DNA of 64,000 nt. Source: Phymatolithon calcareum. Taxonomy: Eukaryota > Rhodophyta > Florideophyceae > Hapalidiales. Positions 51,882 through 63,350 of the stretch are shown here, in pieces (position 1 is the stretch's first letter; each line of letters starts with the position of its first letter). The DNA lies in NCBI GenBank assembly GCA_977006965.1, contig OZ345380.1, forward strand, positions 1,116,001-1,180,000, in the 5' to 3' direction. The notes under the pieces are model-generated. The model saw only the letters and a list, made by a program, of their open reading frames with translations, was not told the origin of the DNA and made no database searches. A program made the position numbers and the translations under genes.

Positions 51882-54800
51882 ATGGACAACTCGCAAGGAA
51901 CGCTGAAGGTCGAAAAACTCACCGAGACCAATTTCCATGCTTGGAAACAGAAAATTCAGCTAGTACTATCATTCCGCGAGCTCGATGAGTACATCGAGGT
52001 AAGCCCTCCGGCAAGGGACACAGACGAGTTCAAAGTCTGGCGTCGACATGACAATAAGGCTAAAGCGATTATTGGTCTATCCCTTTCCGATGCCCATCTC
52101 GAACATGTTCGAGGTGTCGAAACGGCGAAAGAAATGTGGCAGGCGATTCTCAACATATTCGAACGCCATACGCTGCTTAATAAACTCGCCGCTCGTCGCG
52201 AGTTCTATACCGCCACAATGCTTGAGGACGAGAAAATACTTTCTTATACGAACCGTATTCGCCAGCTCGCATCCACCCTCAAGTCAATGGGTGTTGATAT
52301 CGACGACAAAGAAATGGCGATGGCTGTGCTTAACGGACTTCCGGAACGGTACGATAGCTTAATCAGTGCACTCGATGCTCTTGGCAACGAGGATGAGACA
52401 TTCTCTCTCGAGTTTGTGAAAGGAGCAACGTATGACTATGCGCCTCGAAGCCTCGACGGAGAAGTCTGAGTCCACGGCTCTTGTAAGTGCAACTCAAAAT
52501 GGTTCATACGCCTACGACCATTGCGATCATTGCAATCGAGCTGGGCATCCTTCTCTGAGGTGTTGGGTCAAGTTTCCACACCTTGCCCCACCGGGATACA
52601 AACCTCCGGGTCTAAATGGAAAGAAGGACAAACCGACTGCCTTAATTGCTGGTGAAACAGAGTCTATTCGTGTCATGTCTGATTCTGACTACGTTTGCTT
52701 AATGGGAAAGGTTCGAAACTCAAACATTCCCGAAAAGTCCACGTCATGGATTATCGACTCCAGAAGCACATCCCACATGACATTCGATCGTTCAATCTTT
52801 GTCTCATACACGGAAATGAGGTCGACAGTCGAAATGGGAACTAGAGCAACTGCAACAATTGCAGGAAAGGGCGATGCTATCGTGACACTCAGCATCAACG
52901 GAAAACAGTCTCAGTGTATGCTCCAAAACGTTCTTCATATTCCGGACTTTGGTTATTCGCTCCTTTCCGTTTCTAAACTGAACATGTATGGGTATGAGAT
53001 CTTATTCAAAAGCAAACGGTGCTATATCAAAGCACATGATGAGATTATCGCCCAAGGTACTCTCCGCAAAGATCTATACATTCTAGATCGTCCGGAGAAC
53101 AAACCCATGTCCAAGGAAACATCCCTCGTCAGCCTACAGCTATGGCACGAGCGTCTCGCGCATGTCAGTCCTACTGGAATCTCCGGCATGGCACGCCATG
53201 GGGTTGTAAAAGGATTGCATATCGATCCAGGGTCTTCGTCGGACAATGTATGCAAAGGTTGCATTGCTGGGAAAGCACATCGTGCTCCTATCCGGAAGTC
53301 TAGTGGTTCTCGCTCGGACGCACTTCTCGATCTCGTGCATTCCGACGTTCTCGGTCCAATTGACATCCCATCACTAGGCGGCTCTCGGTATTTCATCACG
53401 TTTATCGATGATCACTCTAAATTGACAACAGTTTTCACCATGCGAAAGAAGTCCGAGAGCTTTGAGTGCTTTCAGAAATTTCACAAACACGCTGAAACAC
53501 ACACCGGAAGAAAGCTGAAACACCTCAAGGTACATCAGTTCTCACCTGCACCTAAGCTAAATGCTATTCGGACCGATAACGGAGGAGAATACCTGTCAAA
53601 TGAGTTCAAGTCATATCTTTCAGAGCACGGTATTCACCATCAACTCACCGTTGCTTTTTCTCCTCAACAGAATGGGGTTGCTGAGCGCATGAACCGCACT
53701 TTACTCAACTTAGTGCGCTCGATTCTTCATCACAAAGGCATCGAGAAGAAGTTCTGGGCTGAAGCACTGTCAACTGCTGTGTATGTCCGAAATCGAGTTA
53801 CGTCGCGAGGACTTCCTTCGAACACGACCCCCCATCACATATGGATGGGAGCCGCACCAAACTTGGAACACATACGCGTATTTGGCGCTAAGTGTTGGTA
53901 CGTGATTCCGAAAAACAAAGTCAAGAAACTGGACTCTCGTACTCGTGAAGCGATCATGATGGGATACTCGTAGGCATCTAAGGGATACAAGTTATAGGAT
54001 CCGAATGCATGCAAGGTGATCGTATCTCGGGATGTTATATTTGATGAATCGGCATGCGAAACTGAGAATCCTAAAACGGATATACCAATCAGTTTTCCAA
54101 ATGCAGGGTTTGACCAAAGCTTTCACGATGCATTTGAAACTGAGGAAGCTACTGAAATTCCTCCAGCAATCATCAAGGTCGAGCAGAAACCCAACTATGC
54201 CAACATCCGTAAGGTCGCCGTGAAAGCCGAGGACGTTGCAGTAGAGGGTACAGCGGACGAACCAAAGGACAACGGTGATGGTCAGGACAGTGGCTGTAGA
54301 GAAGAATCTATCTCAACTTCTAATGCTGACGCACCTCCTGAGTTAGTCGCGAAACACATACTTCGTCGATACACCCGTGTGTCAAAGCCACCAAGTGATT
54401 TCTGGAATACTGGCCCGCACACAGCCATGTTGGCACTCGAATCAGCCAACTTTGCAACTGAAACTTCTTTGTCTTCTCAAGAAGTTCCGCAGACTTTCAG
54501 AAGCGCCACGTCGAAAGACAACATTGACTATTGGTGCCCTGCGATTGAGAAAGAACACTCATCTCTCATGCGCAACAAGTCTTGGACATTAGTTCCTCGC
54601 GAATCCGGTATGAACGTTCTCCCATGCAAATACGTGTTCAAAGTCAAAGACACTATCCCGAAAGCTCGCATTGTCGCGAAAGGGTTCCGACAGGTGCACG
54701 GAGTGGATTACGGCGAAACATATGCCCCGGTCGTGAAGTTCACATCAATACGGATTCTTCTCGCCACGGTGGCAGTTCATGATCTCGAACTTGTCCAAAT

Positions 54801-55059
54801 GGATGTCGTCACTGCATTCTTTCATGGAGACTTGGATAAGGCTATCTACATGGAGGTTCCCGCTGGATTTCGTGATCCCAAGCGTCCTGACCTCGTGTGT
54901 AAGCTGTTGAAGGCACTCTACGGGATAAAACAAGCTCCCCGACAATGGCATGCTAAGATTGATGATTTCTTAATCAATGAACTCGGATTTACAAGCAGTC
55001 CGAATGACCCGTGTCTTTATGTTCGGCACACATCCAAGAGCATTATGATCATTGCATAA
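51882..55059 (+). pseudogene. Copia copy 3 gag-pol, frameshifted, two stops, truncated in RT
   Basis: Gag starts at 51882. At about 52420 a 17-bp deletion relative to other copies shifts the frame; reading resumes from 52432. Then: zinc knuckle (CDHCNRAGHPSLRC), protease with DSG changed to DSR (WIIDSRSTSH), integrase complete, stops TAG at 53971-53973 and TAG at 53995-53997 (the latter replaces the Trp that is TGA in copy 1), then linker and RT (QMDVVTAFFHGDL, ALYGIKQAPRQWH) ending abruptly after SIMIIA, just before YVDD. The coding sequence is diverged from family A except for ~52200-52420, which is almost identical to copy 1. Confidence 0.88.
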
Positions 55060-55165
55060 TTGGAGAAGGTTCGGCAAGTGATGAGGAGAAAGAAAAAGAT
55101 TGGTTGATGTGAAATGGTTGAGTAGAAGCTGAGATAGGTGAGAATGAGTTCCTTGGTTTATTCCC
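55060..55165 (-). repeat. Family-A LTR fragment truncating copy 3
   Basis: About 105 bp matching the outer end of a - strand family-A LTR (TTGGAGAAGG...GAATGAGTTCCTTGG) and joined directly to the RT of copy 3. The rest of the LTR is missing, so this is a deletion junction. Confidence 0.75.
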
Positions 55166-55549
55166 TTCGCAGATCTGGTGATGTGCGTCTATGTGACTAC
55201 GGTCTGCGGAATGTACCCGACAATGTTTGAGCTTTGTTCTTCGATTTAGATTAAGTCGCTCGATGCAGTTGCCGCGATTTTACCTTGCTCGCGGATCGCG
55301 GATGCGCATTGCGACTCTTATTGTGTACCGTAATGGTGTAAGCTACATCATACGGAAGTGTCATACGCATGCGAGCAGATTGAGATCATACTTTCGTTAT
55401 CATAAGAAGATTTGATCAAATGTGCCACGAGGAAAGGGGCCCATAAGCGCCGGCCGCTTTGTAGTATCATAACTAGATTTGATCAGACCTGCCACGCGGC
55501 AGGTTTGCTGGAGGCTAATTGCTGGAGGCTATATCAGCCACTAATCGCC
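55166..55549. other. Unassigned sequence between copy 3 and element D
   Basis: No LTR or coding frame recognised. Two similar words, AGATTTGATCAAATGTGCCACG (~55407-55428) and AGATTTGATCAGACCTGCCACG (~55473-55494), form a direct repeat with a 66-bp period. The segment may be the decayed 5' part of element D. Confidence 0.4.
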
Positions 55550-58252
55550 GACCAATGCGGTGATGTTCTTATATCATTTGAGAATGCCAACATTCGTCTC
55601 ACGGATGCACTTCTTGTTCCGAGTCTCGGTTTCAACTTAGTGTCCACGGGAAGACTCTCGGATAATGGCATTGAGTCCCTTTTCCGTCGCCATGATGTGC
55701 AGCTACATCTTGAATCAGATGGCTTTGTTATTGGAAGTGGCAAACGTGACGTACGTTCCGGCCTGTATATTTTACCGGAACCGGAGATGAGTACTGCGTG
55801 CAACGTGTTGGTGGTTAAACGAAGGGACTCAGGACTCTGGCACCGGCGCCTCGCGCACATTAACAGTCGTGAGTTGTCCACTTTGCATAAGCACGTTGAC
55901 GATGTACCGGAACTATGCGAGCTGCAGGAGGTTTGCAGCGCATGCCGCCTTGGAAAAGCTCACAAGCTTCCGTTTCCAGGTCGATTTCCGCGCGCGTCCG
56001 ACGTCGGTGAGCTCGTCCATTCCGACATCATTGGTCCTCTCGACGTTTCCTTCCCGAACAAATACCGATACGTGTGCACTTTCCTAGATGATCATTCCCG
56101 GTATCTCTTCGTCGGCTTTATGCAACAGCGCAATGACCTGCCAGATGTGTTTCGTGCTGTGTCCAAAAAGCTTCGACAATTCAAAGGAGCAAATTCGCCC
56201 GCAACTTTTTCAAGGTCGATCAACCAGCTGCACTCTGACGGCGCGAAGGAGTATATTGGACTTCGCAATAACGGGGGAGGAGGTGTTGACAAGCTGGACC
56301 GGTCATTCTCTGCGCCGTATACTTCTGAGCACAACGCCATTGCCGAACGAGTCAACCGTACGATAGTCGAGGCTGCACGCTCACTGCTCATTCAAGCGGA
56401 TCTTCCGCTGTGTTTCTGGCCGTTTGCAATGAAGCATGTTGTTCACGTCCGAAACCGAGTACCGCACTCCACCATCAAAGACACTCCTTTCCGCGTGATG
56501 ACAGGAGATCGCCCATCGCTGAAGAACGTGAAAGTCTTTGGCTGCGCTGCGTATGTGCTTCGCCTTCCTCGCGGATCGAAGTTTGAGCCGCGTGCGTTGG
56601 AAGGTGTTCTTTTTGAATGTCTGATGCACGGAGTCTATCAGGTACTGGTGAACGACGAAACCGGTGTTCCTCGCGTTATGGAGTCGAGGCATGTGACGTT
56701 CGATGAATCTAAGTTCCCTGGTGCAGCGGGCCTAAACCACTGCATGTCTGACGAAGAACTGTGTGACCAGGATGCGGATAACGCCTTGTCTTCTACCGAA
56801 ACCAGTGACTCCGATGATGAAGTATCCATCGATGAAGAAACTGAACGCAGCGTTTGTACCTCGCCAGACATGAATGAATCCGGTGACACTGACGGAAAGG
56901 ACTGTGAGAAAGAGGTTAGTGATGATGACTGTGTAGATGAAGTGGACCTCACTCCCGTGTTGGAAAACCCACCGCCCTCACGCTACCCTCGCCGTATCCG
57001 CCGACCGCCAACAGACTGGTTCATGATCACCGCTGGCACTTGTGATACAGACATCAAGGTCACTACAAGCGATGAGCCTACTCTCTATGAGGCATTGAAC
57101 GCAACGCCGGAGGAGCGCGAATTGTGGCTAGCTGCGATACGAGAAGAACTCGCCTCTCTCGACGCAACAGACACTTGGGAACGCGATGACTCATCCTGTG
57201 CACATTCTCTTCCTACGCACGTCGTACTCAAAGTCAAGCGAAACTCAGAGGGATGTTTGGAACGCTTTAAAGCACGTATCGTTGCCGGCGGCAATCATCA
57301 GACGTACGGAGAAGACTTCACGGAGACGTATGCTCGTGTCGTATCGTTCACATTGGTTCGCGTGTTTCTTTACCTCGCTCTATGCCTTCAAATGTGCATT
57401 GGACAAATCGATGTTAAAACGGCTTTTCTCAACAGCGATCACTCCGAGAGCGTGTGGGTAATGTCACCTCACGGCATTCCAGGGATGCCGTCGAAGCGCT
57501 ACAAACTGTCGAAGGCAATGTACGGGTGGAAGCAAGCGCATTTAGCTTGCCACACCAAGCTAAGTAATGATTTGAAAGCCATGGGCTTTGAAGAACTGCC
57601 CAGTGCGCCATGTGTGTTTCGTCGTCGCTCCATGGGAAAAGGTTTCTGTTTCATTCTTGTCTACGTAGATGACCTGCTTGTACTCGCACATACAGCAAAA
57701 GAGCGCGATTCCATCATTCGAGATGTACAGTCACGCTACAAGATCCGTGTACAGGATAATGTCGAGTTATTCCTCGGTGTACAAATGAAGTGGACCCGGG
57801 ACAAAGATGGCCGTGTACTATCATTAAGTATGTCGCAGTCTCTCTACGTGGAAAGCGTTCTTCGTCGATTCGGAATGCAGAAAAGCAAGCCTGCTATCAC
57901 GCCCATGGTTGAATCGTTCTTTACCGGTCTGGCTTCGGAGGAGGACAAGTCTCCAGTCCATGTCCAGTTGTACCAGCAAATGATAGGATCTCTCCTGTAC
58001 CTGGCTCTTCGCACTCGTCCGGACATTCTTGCACCTGTTCTGATCCTCGCACGCTTCCAAAGTGCTCCCACGCAGTATTGCCACCGCGCGGTTAAGCGAG
58101 TACTAAGGTACATTCGGGGAACTGCAAAGTCGGCGCTGCGGTACGAGGCTGGTGATTTGACTCTCGAGGCATATGTGGATGCTGACTATGCTGGTGACTG
58201 TGTCGACCGCAAGTCAATGTCAGGGTACTTGGTCAAGGTCGGTACTGCGATG
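55550..58252 (+). pseudogene. Copia element D, a different lineage, pol only (integrase, RT, partial RNase H)
   Basis: One long open frame, here taken from the first homologous residue (DQCGDVLISF, after the protease active site) to the LTR that cuts it at 58253. Integrase: LWHRRLAHI...CSACRLGKAH, then HSDIIGP, LHSDGAKEY, HNAIAERVNR. Long acidic linker (~residues 450-530 of the open frame). RT: GQIDVKTAFLNSD, AMYGWKQA, YVDDLLVLAH. RNase H stops after YVDADYAGD...MSGYL. Sequence identity to the other copies is low, so it is another Copia lineage. No gag, no LTRs. The long frame without stops suggests that it was truncated rather recently. Confidence 0.85.
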
Positions 58253-58696
58253 TGTTGCTGGAGGTTACGGATAAGATTAGGAGATTGGAAAAGTTTGGTT
58301 GGTGAAGATTGGTGAAGGAGAAGTGGAGTTAGGTGAGAATGAGTTCCTTGGTTTATTCACTTGGCGGACCTCAGGTCAAGACTATATAGACCAGAGAACA
58401 CAACCAGACTTGATCAAAACCCTAACTGACGACGGAGACACACTAACCCTAAACAAATTTGTCATACTATCATATGACACGTGTAACATGAAAAAATCAA
58501 GAATCATCTACTGAGTGAGGGGAGTATGATTATCATACTCTTATCATACTTTGACACGTGTCACTGCCAATCTTCTTGATTCAAAGTTCTGAGGCACTTT
58601 GACATTCGACTTGACACGTGTACACGTGTACCGAGATCATACCTTGATATTGAAGTGTGTTTGCGACTAGAGCTCTAAGCAATCACACTTCCAACA
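58253..58696 (-). repeat. 3' LTR of Copia copy 4 (family A)
   Basis: 444 bp, + strand TGTTGCTGGAGG...TTCCAACA, adjoining the - strand polypurine tract 58697-58709. It inserted into or joined the RNase H of element D. Nearly identical to the 3' LTR of copy 2. Confidence 0.9.
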
Positions 58697-58717
58697 CTCC
58701 CCCTTGATCGAGGGACA

Positions 58718-61700
58718 CTACGACTTCCTCGCGCATATACCCATGTCATGTGCGAACTTGGCCGTCTTGACACGATCGAGTGGCTTGGGGAGTGCATCCG
58801 CAATCATCAACTCAGTACTACAATACTTGATAGATATCTTGCCCGTGGCAACCACATCAGGAACATAGTGATATTGGATGTCTATGTGCTTGTTCCTCTG
58901 AGTGATGGCCGCGTTTCGCCCGGTCGCGATCGCACTTTGACTGTCAGTGTACAGAGTCATGGCGGATGGCTTCTCGAGACCTTGAACATCGGCAATGAGT
59001 CTTGACAACCAGACAGATTCCTTGGCGGCGGCACACGAAGCGATGTATTCCGCTTCGCATGTTGAAGTGGCGACGATGGTTTGCTTCTTTGAGCGCCAGC
59101 TTATGGCTCCCCCTGCAAGAAGGAACACATAGCCACTCGTGGACCGTCTTGTCTCAACACATCCCGCCCAATCCGCATCCGTGTAACCGATTGGAACCAA
59201 ACTCCCACTTCCACCGAACAAAATTCCGTGATCTCGAGTACCCGCAATATATCGCAGAACACGCTTCACGCCCATCCAGTGACGTTTCAGAGGCTTTTCG
59301 CAGAACGAAGACAGCTTTCCGACCGAGTCCGAGATGTCTGGGCGTGTACCAACCATCAAGTACATGAGACTTCCGATGGCTGGACGGTATGGAACTTGTT
59401 CATCGACGAGCTGGGTGATGTCGACTTCTTCGGTTCCGGTGTTCTTGTTGCTTGACTCCATAGGGGTTGGTGCTGGTTTCGAGTTCTCCATCCCGAAACG
59501 TTCCAAGACTGACTGAGCGTAGACCGACTGCGAGAGGTGAAGAGTTCGAAGTGTGCGATCTCGGCGAATTTCAAGTCCAAGACAAACACTAGCTTCTCCA
59601 AGGTCCTTCATCTCGAATCGCTTGTTCAGCTCCCCCTTGATCCACGAAATAGCAGAAGTATCGTTTCCGGCAATCAGCAAGTCATCCACATATAGCGCGA
59701 TGATCATGATACTGCTTGACTTATGCCGGACATAAAGACTACTTGAGAAGCCGAGCTCGTCGATGAGGAACTTGTCGATCTTGGCATGCCACTGTCGCGG
59801 TGCTTGCTTCAGGCCGTATAGTGCCTTCAAGAGCTTGCAAACAAGGTCAAGACGCTTGGGATCACGAAATCCAGACGGAACCTCCATGTAGATGTCTTCG
59901 TCAAGGTCACCATGCAAGAAAGCCGTAACAACATCCATTTGGTAGAGTTCCAAATCATGGACAGCAACTGTTGCAAGTAGGATACGAATCGAGGTGAACT
60001 TTACGACTGGGGCATACGTTTCACCGTAGTCCACCCCATGCACCTGTCGGAACCCTTTCGCAACAATGCGGACTTTAGGGCCTGTATCCTTGACCTTGAA
60101 GACATACTTGCACGGTAGAACGTTCATACCAGGCTTGCGAGTGACCAACTTCCAAGTGTTGTTGCGGGTTAGTGACGAGTGTTCATTCTCAATGCCCGGA
60201 GACCAGAAGTCGACATTTTTAATTGAAGTCGCTTCCTTGAAGGTCTGAGGCACTTGATGAGAAGACAAACCGATTTCAGATGCAAGGTTGACGGACTCGA
60301 AGGCCAGCATAGCAGTATGCGAGGGAGCGTTCCAGAAGTCAGTGGGTGGTTTTGAGACCCGAGCTGACCTACGGAGAATGGGTTTGGCGATCATCGGGGA
60401 TGTTTCGTCCGAACCAGATGGAGATATAGGGTGTTCTCCACCATCTGCTTGCTCACCTTCGTCAATGTCCTTCTCGATGCTCTTATCATCTACATCCGAA
60501 ATGACCTTACCTTCAACCGTATCATCACTCAGTTTGATTTGAGGAGTTTCAGGTGATACATTGGTTTCGGTCTCATCGAATCCGCAATCCGATTCATTGA
60601 ACGTCACGTCCCTTGACACAATCACTTTCCGCAAGTCCGCATCCCACAGCTTATACCCTTTTGATGCCAACGAGTATCCCAGCATAACCGCCTCACGAGT
60701 ACGACTGTCGAGTTTCTTCACTTTCTTCTTCGGAATCACGTACCAACACTTGGCGCCAAATACGCGCAAGTGTCCCAAATCTGGAGGGGCACCCATCCAT
60801 ATGTGATGGGGGGTCGTGTTCGAAGGAAGTCCTCGTGACGTAACTCGGTTGCGCACATACACAGCAGTTGCCAACGCTTCAGCCCAGAACTTCTTCTCGA
60901 TGCCTCTGTGATGAAGCATCGAGCGCACTAAGTTGAGAAGTGTGCGGTTCATGCGTTCAGCCACCCCATTTTGCTGTGGGGTGTAAGCGACTGTGAGCTG
61001 TTGATGGATACCGTGTTCCGCAAGATATGCCTTGAACTCGTTTGAAAGGTACTCGCCTCCATTGTCGGTCCTAATAGCCTTGAGCTTAGGTGCTTTCGAG
61101 AAGTCCTGTATGTTCAAGTGCTTAAGCTTTCTACCTGTATGGGTTTCAGCGTACTTGTGAAACTTTCGAAAACACTCAAAGCTCTCCGACTTCCGTCGCA
61201 TGGTGTATACCGTGGTCCACTTGGAGTGATCATCGATGAATGTGAAGAAGTACTGTGATCCTCCAAGGGACGGAATGTCGATAGGACCAAGAACGTCTGA
61301 ATGTACGAGATCGAGAACAGCTGTGGAGCGAGAACTACTGGACTTTGGAATCGGAGCACGATGACCTTTGCCGGCAAGACAACCATTACATGGATGTGTG
61401 GACTGTGAGTTGGGAGCAATCTTTACACCTTTCACCACCCCATGGTTTACCATTCCGGTAATTCCAGTGTGGTCAACATGCGCAAGTCGTTCATGCCAGA
61501 GCTGTAGACTCGCGAAACAGGAAACTTCGTTAAGTTTATTTCCATCTGCAAGGTCTAGAGAGTAGAGACTTTTGCGTAGAGTACCTGTTGCGATAGTGTC
61601 ATGATGAGCTTTAACATAGCAACGGCTGTTCTTGAACGTTATACCATATCCGTACTCATCCATTTTTGAGACAGACAATAGAGAGTATCCAAAGTCGGGT

Positions 61701-62770
61701 ATGTGCATAACGTCCTTGAGCTTTCGTTTTAACGATTTGCCGTTAACGTTAAGCGTAATGATGACATCACCTTTTCCAGCGATTGTGGCCTGTGCTTTGG
61801 TTCCCATTTCGACGGTTGAAGACATTTTTGTGTATGAGCAGAAGATTGAACGATCGAAAGTCATATGCGATGTACTACCAGAGTCAATGATCCATGACTT
61901 TGACTTCTCGGAAATATCAGAATCGCGCACCTTGACCATCAGGCATACAAAGTCGGAATCGGACAAAACTCGAACATGTTCCGATTCATCGGTCAAGAAT
62001 GCAGCTGGTTTCGTTTGCTTTCCATTCCGATTTTTGTATCCTTCAGGAGCAAGGTGTGGAAACTTGGTCCAACATTTCACACTTCTATGTCCAGATCGAT
62101 GACAATGTTCACAGTAGTCACGAATTCGTTCTCCATCGCGTCTGGCAGTGAAAAGTGCAGCAGTCTCAGCTTTGACGGTTGATGCTTCGACACGCATTGA
62201 CATGCGTTGTTCTTCCTGGAGTAGTCGACTCTTCACGAATTCAAGTGAGAATGATTCGTCTTCATTGCCGAGAGCATCGAGTGCACTTATCAAGCTGTCG
62301 TACCGTTCGGGAAGTCCGTTCAATACAGCCATGGCCATTTCTTTATCGTCAATATCGACACCCATTGACTTGAGGGTGGATGCGAGTTGGCGAATGCGGT
62401 TCGTATAGGGCAGTATTTTCTCGTCCTCGAGCATAGTGGCAGTATAGAACTTGCGGCGAGCAGCCAGTTTGTTCAAAAGAGTGTGTCGTTCAAAGATACT
62501 GAGAATCGACGTCCACATTTCTTTGGCCGTTTCGACATCCTGCACATGCTCGAGATGTTCGTCTGAAAGCGAGAGACCGATGATAGCCTTTGCTTTATTG
62601 TCATTACGACGCCAGAGCTTGAAATCGTCGGAATCTCGTGCCGGTGGATCGTCCTCTATGAACTCGTCGAGTTCGCGGAATGATAGTACTAGCTGAATTT
62701 TCTGTTTCCAAGCGTGGAAATTGGTCTCATTTAACTTTTCGACCTTCAGCGTTCCTTGGGAGTTGTCCAT
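58718..62770 (-). CDS. Copia copy 4 gag-pol polyprotein, uninterrupted
   Basis: 1350 codons from MDNSQGTLKV (ATG 62770). Gag ~1-215; zinc knuckle Cys220, Cys223, His228, Cys233; protease Asp296-Ser-Gly; integrase His426, His431, Cys461, Cys464 and the acidic triad Asp492, Asp569, Glu605; RT Asp946 and YVDD with Asp1029/Asp1030; RNase H Asp1198, Glu1239, Asp1276, Asp1325. It encodes all functions for copying and inserting the element. Compared with copy 2 there is an in-frame 15-bp deletion (five residues, the PNDPC part of SPNDPCLYVRH, near residue 1011) in RT, in a segment conserved among the other copies, and Thr to Pro in DALTKP. It is therefore open but perhaps not competent. Nearly all divergence from copy 2 lies outside gag-pol. 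Confidence 0.93.
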   Translation of the reverse strand: MDNSQGTLKVEKLNETNFHAWKQKIQLVLSFRELDEFIEDDPPARDSDDFKLWRRNDNKAKAIIGLSLSDEHLEHVQDVETAKEMWTSILSIFERHTLLNKLAARRKFYTATMLEDEKILPYTNRIRQLASTLKSMGVDIDDKEMAMAVLNGLPERYDSLISALDALGNEDESFSLEFVKSRLLQEEQRMSMRVEASTVKAETAALFTARRDGERIRDYCEHCHRSGHRSVKCWTKFPHLAPEGYKNRNGKQTKPAAFLTDESEHVRVLSDSDFVCLMVKVRDSDISEKSKSWIIDSGSTSHMTFDRSIFCSYTKMSSTVEMGTKAQATIAGKGDVIITLNVNGKSLKRKLKDVMHIPDFGYSLLSVSKMDEYGYGITFKNSRCYVKAHHDTIATGTLRKSLYSLDLADGNKLNEVSCFASLQLWHERLAHVDHTGITGMVNHGVVKGVKIAPNSQSTHPCNGCLAGKGHRAPIPKSSSSRSTAVLDLVHSDVLGPIDIPSLGGSQYFFTFIDDHSKWTTVYTMRRKSESFECFRKFHKYAETHTGRKLKHLNIQDFSKAPKLKAIRTDNGGEYLSNEFKAYLAEHGIHQQLTVAYTPQQNGVAERMNRTLLNLVRSMLHHRGIEKKFWAEALATAVYVRNRVTSRGLPSNTTPHHIWMGAPPDLGHLRVFGAKCWYVIPKKKVKKLDSRTREAVMLGYSLASKGYKLWDADLRKVIVSRDVTFNESDCGFDETETNVSPETPQIKLSDDTVEGKVISDVDDKSIEKDIDEGEQADGGEHPISPSGSDETSPMIAKPILRRSARVSKPPTDFWNAPSHTAMLAFESVNLASEIGLSSHQVPQTFKEATSIKNVDFWSPGIENEHSSLTRNNTWKLVTRKPGMNVLPCKYVFKVKDTGPKVRIVAKGFRQVHGVDYGETYAPVVKFTSIRILLATVAVHDLELYQMDVVTAFLHGDLDEDIYMEVPSGFRDPKRLDLVCKLLKALYGLKQAPRQWHAKIDKFLIDELGFSSSLYVRHKSSSIMIIALYVDDLLIAGNDTSAISWIKGELNKRFEMKDLGEASVCLGLEIRRDRTLRTLHLSQSVYAQSVLERFGMENSKPAPTPMESSNKNTGTEEVDITQLVDEQVPYRPAIGSLMYLMVGTRPDISDSVGKLSSFCEKPLKRHWMGVKRVLRYIAGTRDHGILFGGSGSLVPIGYTDADWAGCVETRRSTSGYVFLLAGGAISWRSKKQTIVATSTCEAEYIASCAAAKESVWLSRLIADVQGLEKPSAMTLYTDSQSAIATGRNAAITQRNKHIDIQYHYVPDVVATGKISIKYCSTELMIADALPKPLDRVKTAKFAHDMGICARKS

Positions 62771-63336
62771 TTTGCGGAGTGGGGGTCTTCTATTCTTGTC
62801 GAAAATCCGTTCGGGGAGTCCACTGCGAGTCAACCGAAGTTAACTATCGAGGCAATCTATCCCGTATAAGAAATTCCTTCAAGTCAATGTGACCTGGACC
62901 TTGATCGGGGGATGGCTCAATGGCCGTATACCTCTTGTGGCGTTTTGGTACACCTGAACCTGCAGTCGGCAACACGCACTGCAAGACGCTTTGTGGTATC
63001 CTGAAGTGGGCCCGACAAGAAAACCGAAGGTAATCAAGCAAGGAGACACAACAGAAACCCTTGTGGCGTTTTGGTACACCTGAACCTGCAGCCGGCAACG
63101 CGCACTGCAAGACGCTATAACACTTTCTGAACGGGCCTCACTCAAAGACCAGAGGTAATCGAGCAAGGAACCGAACAGGAAGCTCGTGAACAATGACAGA
63201 CAAGTCCCTTGGAGCGGGCCTTGCGAGAAAACCAGAGGTAATCAAGCAAGGATGCGCAACCAGGAGAAGATCGGGGGCGAAGGATGAGCCCCGGAGACGA
63301 CGATGATGATGAAGCGCGGTGGTGATCAAGCGCTGA
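62771..63336 (-). other. Leader of copy 4 with repeated 55-bp unit
   Basis: The leader unit occurs at 62934-62988 and 63060-63114. Between and after them are diverged partial units (for example around 63125-63255), suggesting an older array with a ~120-bp period. Confidence 0.65.
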
Positions 63337-63350
63337 CTGGGCCCATAACC
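63337..63350 (-). other. Primer-binding site of copy 4, half-tRNA type
   Basis: The reverse complement GGTTATGGGCCCAG abuts the LTR at 63351. Confidence 0.8.

Noticed and set aside
38793-63114. CRISPR-like array from the recurring 55-bp unit
   Set aside because: Only one or two units per location, spacers are not of regular size, and the units are leaders of Copia elements in a eukaryotic genome.
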